A stretch of 13,961 nucleotides of DNA, from contig JBEVNX010000138.1 of NCBI GenBank assembly GCA_040507895.1, positions 1 through 13,961 of the forward strand, written 5' to 3'. The notes beneath the pieces were generated by a model. The model made no database searches. It was given only the letters and a program-made list of their open reading frames with translations, and was not told the DNA's origin. Shown here in pieces: positions 1 through 6,115 of this stretch (its first letter is position 1; each line of letters opens with the position of its first letter). Source of the DNA: JBEVNX01 sp040507895. GTDB lineage: Bacteria; Desulfobacterota; Binatia; JACPRU01. A program made the position numbers and the translations under genes.

Positions 1-31
1 GCGTCTAACCGCGGCGCCCGGATCGAATCTA

Positions 32-1324
32 TTACTCGTCTTTCGCCCCCTCCCTGTCCGCATTCGGATCCTCGGGGAGGATGATCTCGCCTTTACTCTT
101 CTTCTCGGCAACCCGTTTCCTGACGATGTCCGCCGCCGTGTTGCGCTTCTCCGCCTCGCTACCGTGGGCTTCCTTGACCTCGACTCCGTTTTGTCTCTGG
201 GCCTCGCCCAAATTCACGTCGCCTTCGAGCCGCGGAGGGATCGCCTTGATGAACGTGTTCTTCAGCACCTGCCCGACGATCTCCCACATGCTGTATCGCG
301 GGTCGTCCCAGCTCCCCGTGTAGTCGATCCGCGTGGCGAAACGGTCCTTCGGGTGATTGCGGAAGACCTTGGCGGTCACGCCGACCAAAACCCCCCAGAT
401 GCGCTGCAGGAAGTTCTCGTGTTCTTCCTTCCAGTCGGGAATCTCCAGATCCGTGACGAGCGGCTTCACGTAGCCCACGAACTTTCCTTTGGCCGCCGCC
501 AATTCGGTGTAGATGCTCAGCCAGCCCGACTGGAAGTCGAATCCCCCGTACGCCATCGCGAAGTCGTTGAACCGCGTCAGGTCGACGTGCGTCAGCTCCG
601 CCGCAGCGTTGAAGGTCGGCTTCTCCTGGTAGGGGTCGATGTCGACGTGCAACGTGAGATTGGCGTTGCCGAGCGGCTGTCCATCGGCGTCGATCGATGC
701 CGCCAGCGTCTTGGACAGCTTGAGACTATTGGTCAGATTCCGCGCTACGACCTGCACGCGGTCGATGACGACGTCCACGGGCGGCTGCGAGTGGAAATCG
801 CGGTAGTGGGCCTGGCCATCGATGATCTCGAAGCGATTGATGCGCAGCGGGAACAGCTCTTTCACGCGATCCTGCCAGCTCGAGTCGACGCGCGTCTGGC
901 TCGTTTCCTTCGTCGGCCCCTTGACGAAGTTGAGCTTCGCCCGATGGATCTGGATGTTTCCGACGAGCGCTCGATGGAACAGCTCTCGCCATTGCACCGA
1001 GAGATCGACGAGCGGGGCCGAGAAGAATGGAACGGGCACTTTTCCAGACGTGCGTACGACTTTGGCATCGTGGATGGTGTAGGCACCGCGCCAGAGGTGG
1101 ATGTCGATGTCGCCAACCTCGCCGCGATAGTCGGGGATCCTGCTGAGCGTACGATTGACGTAGTTCCGAACGATGTGCGGCAGAGCTAGCCGCAACGTTA
1201 CGAGTCCAACCAAGAGAACTCCGAGACTCGCCAGGGCCCATTTGGGGAAGGCACTCGGCCGGCTGACCGGTCTCGCTGCTCGAGCAACGTTGCGGTGCTC
1301 TGAATGTCGGCTTGCCGCTTGCAA
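32..1324 (-). CDS. DUF748 / AsmA-like membrane-anchored envelope protein
   Basis: This 430-residue protein has an arginine-rich N-terminus, then one hydrophobic segment at about residues 29-49 (ALASLGVLLVGLVTLRLALP), which would anchor it in the inner membrane with the rest in the periplasm. The body is beta-rich and resembles the DUF748/AsmA-like family: an early GDIDIHLWRGAYTI-type strand, a DRVQVVARNLTNS segment, and a C-terminal block around residues 325-370 (RIDYTGSWDDPRYSMWEIVG, then NTFIKAIPPRLEG). The last 45 residues are a charged tail, probably disordered. AsmA-like proteins are linked to outer-membrane assembly or lipid transport; the exact role of DUF748 is unknown. The chosen start is TTG, preceded by GGAAGG about 8 bases upstream. 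An ATG at 1340 lies in another frame. The gene follows the micro-protein at 1425-1499 by 100 bases on the same strand and may share its transcript. Confidence 0.85.
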   Translation of the reverse strand: MQAASRHSEHRNVARAARPVSRPSAFPKWALASLGVLLVGLVTLRLALPHIVRNYVNRTLSRIPDYRGEVGDIDIHLWRGAYTIHDAKVVRTSGKVPVPFFSAPLVDLSVQWRELFHRALVGNIQIHRAKLNFVKGPTKETSQTRVDSSWQDRVKELFPLRINRFEIIDGQAHYRDFHSQPPVDVVIDRVQVVARNLTNSLKLSKTLAASIDADGQPLGNANLTLHVDIDPYQEKPTFNAAAELTHVDLTRFNDFAMAYGGFDFQSGWLSIYTELAAAKGKFVGYVKPLVTDLEIPDWKEEHENFLQRIWGVLVGVTAKVFRNHPKDRFATRIDYTGSWDDPRYSMWEIVGQVLKNTFIKAIPPRLEGDVNLGEAQRQNGVEVKEAHGSEAEKRNTAADIVRKRVAEKKSKGEIILPEDPNADREGAKDE

Positions 1325-1424
1325 CGTGCCGCCCTTCCATCAGGAGGCACGCCGTTCGGCTGTGAACCGACGAGGCTGACCCTTTGCGGCGAACCGCCCC
1401 TCCACGTCGCGCAATCGCATCTCG

Positions 1425-1499
1425 CTAGATCACCCCCAGGACCATGAGAATCAAAACCAAGGTGAGCGGCACGCCTAGCAACCAGAGTATGAGTGGCAT
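1425..1499 (-). CDS. 24-residue hydrophobic transmembrane micro-protein
   Basis: This very short gene starts at ATG 1499 and stops at TAG 1427-1425. It has a perfect AGGAGG ribosome-binding site about 8 bases upstream. The product begins MPLILWLLGVPLTLV and ends VLGVI. It is almost wholly hydrophobic, with a central Gly-Val-Pro, so it is predicted to be a single inner-membrane helix with no soluble part. From memory, near-identical unnamed micro-proteins of the form MPL-LW-hydrophobic-GVP occur widely in proteobacteria, but I cannot search here. Function is unknown. It lies 100 bases upstream of the DUF748 gene on the same strand and is divergent from the pyruvate oxidase-like gene. Automatic callers would probably miss it because of its length. 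The perfect ribosome-binding site and the biased composition argue that it is translated. Confidence 0.7.
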   Translation of the reverse strand: MPLILWLLGVPLTLVLILMVLGVI

Positions 1500-1746
1500 T
1501 TCGTTGTCCTCCTATGGGACGGAACCACCGCGGTTGGGTTTCGTTGCACCTGCCGACCTCAAACCTCGCTCGCCGTGGTGGGCCGAGTAACCAAGCAGGT
1601 GCGGCAACGTTTGAAAACCCGTGTGCGTGCGGCAGGCTGAGGTGCGCGAAATACAGATGCACGCGGTGTGCACGTAGTGCCCTCGATTCGGCGCTGACTT
1701 CTCAACAATTGCCGGATTCGACGCGCGAGCTCGCAGCGATCCAACC
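1500..1746. other. Divergent intergenic region upstream of pox-like gene
   Basis: These 247 bases separate the minus-strand micro-protein from the plus-strand ThDP enzyme, so they should hold the promoters of both. Apart from the micro-protein's AGGAGG (about 1507-1512, reading on the minus strand) I see no convincing -35/-10 pair, operator or terminator. Open frames here overlap each other on both strands and have no recognisable protein sequence. Confidence 0.4.
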
Positions 1747-3498
1747 ATGGCCATGACCGCCAGTGAAATTCTCGTCGAGACGCTCCACGATTGGGGCACC
1801 GAGGTCGTCTTCGGATTGCCTGGCGACGGAATCAACGGGATCATGGAGGCCCTTCGCCAGCAGCGTGAAAAAATCCGCTTCATTCAAGTACGCCACGAGG
1901 AAGCCGCAGCCCTCATGGCGTGCGCTTACGCGAAGTTCACCGGAAAGCTCGGCGTTTGCGTCGCCACCTCGGGGCCCGGAGGGATTCACTTGCTGAACGG
2001 CCTCTACGACGCGAAGCTCGACGGCGCGCCGGTGCTAGCCGTGACGGGCCTCCAGTACCACGACCTCATCGGAACCCACACGCAGCAGGACGTCGAGCTC
2101 GACAAGCTCTTCGCGGACGTGTGCGTCTACAACACGCGCGTCATGGGGCCCGACCACGTCGAGAACGTCGTCGATCTAGCCTGCCGAACGGCTCTCAGCT
2201 ACCGCGGCGTTTCGCACGTGACGATTCCCGTCGACGTACAGGGAATGAAAGTCAGCAGAGCGCGCTCCAAGCGCAACGTTCCTCACCACACCTCGGATGT
2301 CCGTGCCCGGAGCGCTCGTTTGCCGGACGAACCCGACCTCGATCGCGCCGCGGCGGTCCTGAACGGCGGGAAGAGAGTGACCATTCTCGCCGGCCAGGGC
2401 GCGCTCGGCGCGGCCGACGAGCTCCAAAGCGTCGCCGAACGCCTCGGCGCGCCGATCGTCAAGGCGCTGCTCGGAAAAGCGGCGGTTCCTGACGACAGTT
2501 CGTACACGACCGGGTCGATCGGTTTCCTCGGCACGCGCCCTTCCCAGGAGGCGATGGAGGGTTGTGACACGCTTCTCATCGTCGGCAGCTCCTTCCCGTA
2601 CATCGAGTTCCTACCCTCACCGGGGCAGGCGCGCGGAGTTCAGATCGACGTCGACCCGACACGCATCGGCCTTCGCTATCCGGTCGAGGTCGGCCTCGTC
2701 GGCGACGGCCGTCGCACGCTGGCCGCGCTGTTGCCGCTCCTCAAGCAGAATCCCGACCGGTCGTTTCTGGAGGCCGCGCGAACGGGAATGGAGAAATGGC
2801 GACAGCTGATGACCGAACAGGGTACGCGGAGCGACGAGCCGATGAAGCCTCAAGTCGTTGCGCACGAGCTCGGGCGACGCCTTTCCGACTCGGCAATCGT
2901 CTGTTCGGATTCGGGCACGATCGCGACATGGTTCGCTCGCCACATTCCAGCGCGTGCAGGCCAGTCGTACCAACTGTCCGGAAACCTCGCGACGATGGCG
3001 AACGGACTCCCGTATGCGATCGCTGCTCAGATCGCGTATCCCGAGCGCCAATGCGTGGGGTTCGTCGGTGACGGTGGCTTTTCGATGCTGATGGCCGAGT
3101 TCGCAACGTGCGTGAAGTACGACCTACCGGTCCGAATCATCGTGGTGAAAAACAATTCACTTGGTCAGATCAAGTGGGAACAGATGGTGTTTCTCGGCAA
3201 TCCCGAGTATGGCTGCGATCTTCATCCCATTGATTTCGCCGCATTCGCACGTGCCTGCGGTGGAACTGGATTCACGATTTCCAGCCCCCAAGAGTGCGGG
3301 CCGACACTCGATCTCGCCCTGGCGAGCACCGGGCCGGTTCTCGTCGAGGCGCTCGTCGACCCCTTCGAGCCGCCGATGCCTCCGAAGGTGACGATCGAGC
3401 AAGCTCGGAACCTGGCCCAGTCGCTCGCGCGCGGTGAACCGAACCGGGCCAAGATCGCGCTGACGATCCTGCGTGACAAAGTGAAGGAACTGCTCTGA
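1747..3498 (+). CDS. ThDP-dependent pyruvate oxidase / pyruvate:quinone oxidoreductase-like (PoxB-like)
   Basis: This 583-residue enzyme belongs to the acetolactate synthase/pyruvate oxidase superfamily. The N-terminal pyrimidine-binding domain (about 4-170) has GLPGDGINGIM and the catalytic-type glutamate in RHEE (Glu51). A central domain spans about 190-325. The C-terminal pyrophosphate domain (about 385-530) has the ThDP/Mg motif GDGG at 441-444, ending in NN at 469-470. Length and pattern match E. coli PoxB (572 residues), which decarboxylates pyruvate to acetate and CO2 and passes electrons to quinone through FAD. The C-terminus after PPKVTIEQA continues as a short amphipathic helix, in the position of the PoxB membrane-binding peptide. 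An acetolactate synthase is less likely because the FAD-region and tail layout are PoxB-like and no small regulatory subunit is adjacent. The substrate is inferred. The ATG at 1747 has only a weak ribosome-binding site; ATG 1753 is an alternative start. Confidence 0.85.
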   Translation: MAMTASEILVETLHDWGTEVVFGLPGDGINGIMEALRQQREKIRFIQVRHEEAAALMACAYAKFTGKLGVCVATSGPGGIHLLNGLYDAKLDGAPVLAVTGLQYHDLIGTHTQQDVELDKLFADVCVYNTRVMGPDHVENVVDLACRTALSYRGVSHVTIPVDVQGMKVSRARSKRNVPHHTSDVRARSARLPDEPDLDRAAAVLNGGKRVTILAGQGALGAADELQSVAERLGAPIVKALLGKAAVPDDSSYTTGSIGFLGTRPSQEAMEGCDTLLIVGSSFPYIEFLPSPGQARGVQIDVDPTRIGLRYPVEVGLVGDGRRTLAALLPLLKQNPDRSFLEAARTGMEKWRQLMTEQGTRSDEPMKPQVVAHELGRRLSDSAIVCSDSGTIATWFARHIPARAGQSYQLSGNLATMANGLPYAIAAQIAYPERQCVGFVGDGGFSMLMAEFATCVKYDLPVRIIVVKNNSLGQIKWEQMVFLGNPEYGCDLHPIDFAAFARACGGTGFTISSPQECGPTLDLALASTGPVLVEALVDPFEPPMPPKVTIEQARNLAQSLARGEPNRAKIALTILRDKVKELL

Positions 3499-3644
3499 TC
3501 CAAGGCTGAGCTATGCCACCGCGGTTTTGAAGGAATCCCGGTGGGCGAGCGCCCGGTGCGAGAGGCGGCCGTACCGTAGAGCCGTCGAGTTTGGCCGTTG
3601 TATAGCTTTCGGGGCCCGCTATCCGCTACACGGGAGACGCGCCC
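3499..3644. other. Intergenic region between ThDP enzyme and dioxygenase
   Basis: This gap holds a short GC-rich inverted repeat around 3541-3556 (GGGCG, AG, CGCCC), nested between two copies of CCCGGTG. No T-tract follows, so it is a weak candidate for a transcription terminator. A TATAGC near 3601-3606 could be part of a promoter for the dioxygenase, but no matching -35 element is clear. Confidence 0.25.
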
Positions 3645-4532
3645 ATGGCCCTGACGTTTCGCAAGCTTCACCCATGCTTCGCCGCGGAGGTGAGCCCGGT
3701 CGATCTCAGGCGCGTGAGCGATGCGGAGACCCTCGACCAGATCCGCGCCGGCATGGACGAGTTCGCCGTGTTGGTGTTCCGCGATCAAGTCTGGAGCGAC
3801 GCCGAGCATATAGGCTTCGCCCAGCGGCTGGACGGCGTGCTCCACACCAAGCTCGGTATCAACGCGCTGCAGAAGAACCGTTTCGGCAACGAGGCGCTCG
3901 GAGACATCTCCAACCTCGACGAGAACGGCGAGACTCTGAAGTCGGATGACCGGAGGCGGATGTACGGCCTCGGCAACCGCCTATGGCACACCGACGCATC
4001 CTTCCAGGACCCGCCCGGCCGGTACTCGATGCTGTCGGCCAAGGTGGTGCCCCCCGTCGGGGCCGATACCGAGTACGCCGACATGCGCGCCGCGTACGAC
4101 GCCTTGGGCAACGAAGAGAAAGCAGAGCTCGAGGGCTTGCACGCGCACCATTCGATCGCCTACTCGCGCCAGATCCTCGGCTTCGAGTTCTCGGAGAGCG
4201 AGCAGGAGGCCCTCAGGGGTGCCGTCCATCCCCTCGTCCGCACCCTCCCACGCTCGCACCGGCGTTCGCTCTACCTGGCCTCCCACGCCTCGCGCATCGT
4301 CGAGTGGCCGGTGCCGGAGGGACGGCTGCTCCTGCGCGAGCTGATCGAGCACGCCACCCAGCCGCAGTTCGTGTACCGGCACCGGTGGCGTGTCGGCGAC
4401 CTGGTGATCTGGGACAATCGCGCCACCATGCACCGCGGGCGCCCGTTCGACGACGCCAGGCATCCGCGCGAGCTCCGGCGGGTCACCACGCTCGACGTGG
4501 AGAAGCCGCCCGCGTCGACCAGCGACGCCTGA
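3645..4532 (+). CDS. TauD/TfdA-family Fe(II)/2-oxoglutarate-dependent dioxygenase
   Basis: This 295-residue cytosolic oxygenase closely follows the TfdA pattern. The iron ligands are visible as HTD (His115, Asp117) and the distal histidine in NRATMHRGRPF (His263). A conserved arginine cluster after it (about 275-279, RELRRVTTL) should bind the 2-oxoglutarate carboxylate. The stretch VVPPVGADTEYADMRAAYDA is a family hallmark. Known members hydroxylate substrates such as 2,4-dichlorophenoxyacetate, phenoxypropionates or taurine, coupled to decarboxylation of 2-oxoglutarate to succinate. The true substrate here cannot be read from sequence, and no chlorophenol or sulfonate pathway genes are nearby. 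The ATG has GGGAG about 8 bases upstream. It is separated by 146 bases from the pox-like gene, so it probably has its own promoter or is loosely co-transcribed. Confidence 0.88.
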   Translation: MALTFRKLHPCFAAEVSPVDLRRVSDAETLDQIRAGMDEFAVLVFRDQVWSDAEHIGFAQRLDGVLHTKLGINALQKNRFGNEALGDISNLDENGETLKSDDRRRMYGLGNRLWHTDASFQDPPGRYSMLSAKVVPPVGADTEYADMRAAYDALGNEEKAELEGLHAHHSIAYSRQILGFEFSESEQEALRGAVHPLVRTLPRSHRRSLYLASHASRIVEWPVPEGRLLLRELIEHATQPQFVYRHRWRVGDLVIWDNRATMHRGRPFDDARHPRELRRVTTLDVEKPPASTSDA

Positions 4533-4582
4533 CCCGTCCTCTTCGGGAACGGTGCTGCACGACGCGAGCGCGCCGCTCGGTT

Positions 4583-4675
4583 TCAGCGGCTCTTCACCCG
4601 TCCGCCGGCCGATCTGGCTCGGGCGAGCAAGCGCTCGACGCTTCGATGATCCTTTTTCAGTACGACAGCGTGCAT
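4583..4675 (-). pseudogene. Truncated hemerythrin-like N-terminus (possible remnant)
   Basis: A minus-strand ATG at 4675 with a strong GGAGGG ribosome-binding site about 8 bases upstream opens a 30-codon frame ending at TGA 4585-4583. Its start, MHAVVLKKDHRSVERLLARA, closely resembles the first helix of hemerythrin HHE-domain proteins (pattern: xAxxLLKxDHRxVExLF), including the iron-ligand-like DH. Intact family members are usually 140-190 residues with further His and HxxxE ligands. Here the frame stops after one helix, and I find no clean continuation in the other two frames before the dioxygenase stop. The likeliest reading is a decayed oxygen- or iron-binding hemerythrin gene whose translation signals survive. 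A real 30-residue peptide cannot be excluded. Confidence 0.4.
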
Positions 4676-4751
4676 TTCGATTCCCTCCAGCGTTCTATGC
4701 GTTGACCTTGGAACGATTCGCCGGCCGCGAGCGCGACGAGCGCATCCCGCT

Positions 4752-4766
4752 GTCCCGAGGCGGGAC
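4752..4766. repeat. Perfect inverted repeat, small hairpin
   Basis: GTCCCG and CGGGAC pair perfectly around the three-base loop AGG. The hairpin sits in the gap between the dioxygenase and the LuxR-type gene, which converge. It has no T-tract on either strand, so it may be a weak terminator or simply a GC-rich chance palindrome. Confidence 0.25.
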
Positions 4767-4781
4767 GCCAGTCGCGGCGCA

Positions 4782-4804
4782 ACATCAAATGATGTGAATG
4801 ATGT
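4782..4804. promoter_or_regulatory. Operator-like repeat: inverted plus direct half-sites
   Basis: The half-site ACATCA (4782-4787) faces TGATGT (4790-4795) across two bases. A second TGATGT follows at 4799-4804 after a three-base spacer. This AT-richer island in a GC-rich gap looks like a binding site for a dimeric regulator with an extra half-site. It lies 107 bases upstream of the ATG of the minus-strand hemerythrin-like remnant and just beyond the end of the LuxR-type gene. The regulator is unknown. Confidence 0.3.
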
Positions 4805-4865
4805 GCGACGGCGCGGAAGGGCCGCCGAGTCCCTAGGAAGTGAACGGAGAAACGAGAAAGGTCGC

Positions 4866-5420
4866 TCAACCGTGCTTCGTAAGGGTTCCCGTGCGGAGCT
4901 GGCCGCGCTTGGTCCTCTCGACGCTTCGGAGACGCAGGCGTCGCCGCGAGGGCCTCTCCTCTGCTCCTTCGCCCGGCTCCGCTAGGTTTCTTACGCCGGC
5001 CACGGTACAGATCCGCACGAGGTCCGCGAAGGATTCGACGTCGAGCTTCAACATCACGCGGGCGCGGTGCGTCTCGACGGTCTTCGTGCTGACGCCGAGA
5101 TCGAAGGCAATCGCCTTGTTGGGCTTCCCGGCGAGTATACCCTCGAGAACTCGGCGCTGCCGTGGACTGAGGATCCCGAAGATCTCTCTCGGCTCAACCG
5201 GCAGCGGGTGCGGCGATGTCAGAGCTGTCGGCGGTGGGGAGGGATTCGGGAGCCTATCTCTGAGCTCATCGCAGGCTCGGCCTAGCGCCTGGCGACAAGC
5301 CTTCAGCTCGCCACCCCGCTGTTGAAGCTCTCGACGACGCGCCCGCATATCGAGAACGCCCTCGCGGAGCGAGGCGCGCAACTGCACGACTCTCGATAGG
5401 GGATCTTGTGCGTCCCTCAT
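4866..5420 (-). CDS. LuxR/FixJ-type DNA-binding protein without receiver domain
   Basis: From ATG 5420 this gives a 184-residue cytosolic regulator. Residues 10-58 form a charged helix, probably a coiled coil. A Pro/Ser-rich linker (59-78) leads to a LuxR-type helix-turn-helix at about 82-140, with LSPRQRRVLEGILAGKPNKA, then the recognition helix STKTVETHRARVMLKL, strongly FixJ/NarL-like. The C-terminal 40 residues are basic and low in complexity. No phosphoacceptor receiver is present, so it may be controlled by protein contact or by level rather than by its own phosphorylation. The frame stays open upstream to 5768, but that extension runs opposite the DUF3175 gene and is arginine-rich and patternless, so I chose the start just before MRDAQDPLS. 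ATG 5546 is an alternative that would overlap the neighbour's start. The gene is divergent from DUF3175 with a shared 124-base promoter region. Confidence 0.75.
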   Translation of the reverse strand: MRDAQDPLSRVVQLRASLREGVLDMRARRRELQQRGGELKACRQALGRACDELRDRLPNPSPPPTALTSPHPLPVEPREIFGILSPRQRRVLEGILAGKPNKAIAFDLGVSTKTVETHRARVMLKLDVESFADLVRICTVAGVRNLAEPGEGAEERPSRRRLRLRSVERTKRGQLRTGTLTKHG

Positions 5421-5544
5421 GGCCGCCACATTCCCAGAACAGACTTCACGGGCCTTGGTTGTCCCCACACCGGCTCCGCTCCAATCGCGACGCCTGCGAT
5501 GCTCGCTCGTTCGAACAAGAATATCGACCCACCGGGGCATTGTC
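5421..5544. promoter_or_regulatory. Divergent promoter region, LuxR-type and DUF3175 genes
   Basis: The two divergent starts leave 124 bases that must carry promoters for both, if the chosen starts are right. A perfect 8-base palindrome GTTCGAAC lies at 5509-5516, about 30 bases before the DUF3175 ATG, next to the AT-rich AAGAATATC that could serve as a -10 region. The palindrome could be an operator for the adjacent regulator, but this is only positional inference. Confidence 0.3.
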
Positions 5545-5856
5545 ATGCCGACGCGGAAAGCCCGACCATCCAAAGCACGCCGTGCCTCTCGAGGACGAAC
5601 CGGGCCGCGTACCGAGAAGTGGGTCCGAGGCGTGAAGACGGTGTCCACCCTTCCCCCGAGGGGCACCTTTACGAAGGATGCGGAGTCGATCGCGCGCACG
5701 ATGGCCAGCAAGAAGGTGAGCCCGAAGGGCATCGGCTCCGCCATCCGCATGATCCAGTTCTTCATCAACCGCGCGGGTCGGGGCCTCTCGAAGGCGCGCC
5801 GGCGCCGGCTCGAACGGGCGAAGGAGATCCTGTGGAAACGTCACGAAGCCTCGTAA
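5545..5856 (+). CDS. DUF3175 domain protein
   Basis: This 103-residue basic protein matches the DUF3175 pattern: a tryptophan-containing start of the domain (EKWVRGVKTVSTLPPRGTFT, residues 24-43), DAESIARTMA, and the hallmark SAIRMIQFFINRAGRGLS (65-82), followed by RRRLERAKEIL. The function of this family is unknown. It is small, soluble and Arg/Lys-rich at its N-terminus, so nucleic-acid contact is possible but untested. The family usually has SAMSML and FYINRAGK where this protein has SAIRMI and FFINRAGR, a conservative variation. ATG 5545 has a CGGGG run about 7 bases upstream. The frame is open further upstream to 5419, but that part has no domain similarity and would leave no promoter for the divergent LuxR-type gene. 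Confidence 0.82.
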   Translation: MPTRKARPSKARRASRGRTGPRTEKWVRGVKTVSTLPPRGTFTKDAESIARTMASKKVSPKGIGSAIRMIQFFINRAGRGLSKARRRRLERAKEILWKRHEAS

Positions 5857-6115
5857 GAGACTACTTTCGAGGACGGCACGACGGCGGATGGTCCCTGCAC
5901 GCCCGGACCGCTTGTCGAAAAGACCCCAGAGCGAGTATTGGGTCCTGACTACGGCGGCACCTTGGTCGAGTATCAACGAAATGCCGTGCTACGCTCTCTC
6001 GTCACCCCCCAGCGATCAGTTGGGCGGCGCATCTTGCGCCGCAGCGGATCGCGCGAGACTCGCTGCACGGGCCGCCGCTACCACGATCGCGTGAGAGAGT
6101 AGAGGACCCGAGTCG
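5857..6115. other. Leader region of the CheB/CheR operon
   Basis: This gap of 259 bases precedes the CheB/CheR gene. It contains a good ribosome-binding site AGAGGA just before ATG 6116. A CTCTCTC run at 5994-6000 is matched by GAGAGAG about 90 bases later, near 6094-6100, which could pair in the transcript to hold the leader in a large loop. I find no convincing small gene here; the open frames present are compositionally random. Confidence 0.3.

Larger units (their letters stand above)
4533..4865. other. Gap between convergent dioxygenase and LuxR-type genes
   Basis: This 333-base stretch has no intact gene that I can support. It holds the hemerythrin-like remnant with its ribosome-binding site, a 15-base hairpin at 4752-4766, and the half-site repeat at 4782-4804. 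Composition varies within it, with AT-richer patches around 4650-4700 and 4780-4805. That fits an old gene losing its coding bias plus a former promoter region. Confidence 0.4.

Noticed and set aside
164..1189. 341-codon plus-strand open frame
   Set aside because: It lies wholly opposite the DUF748 gene, has an arginine- and valine-rich patternless product, and is a GC-driven shadow.
5421..5768. N-terminal extension of the LuxR-type frame to 5768
   Set aside because: It overlaps the recognisable DUF3175 domain on the other strand and encodes patternless sequence.
5888..6094. 68-codon plus-strand frame before the CheB/CheR gene
   Set aside because: No ribosome-binding site, random composition and no recognisable motif.
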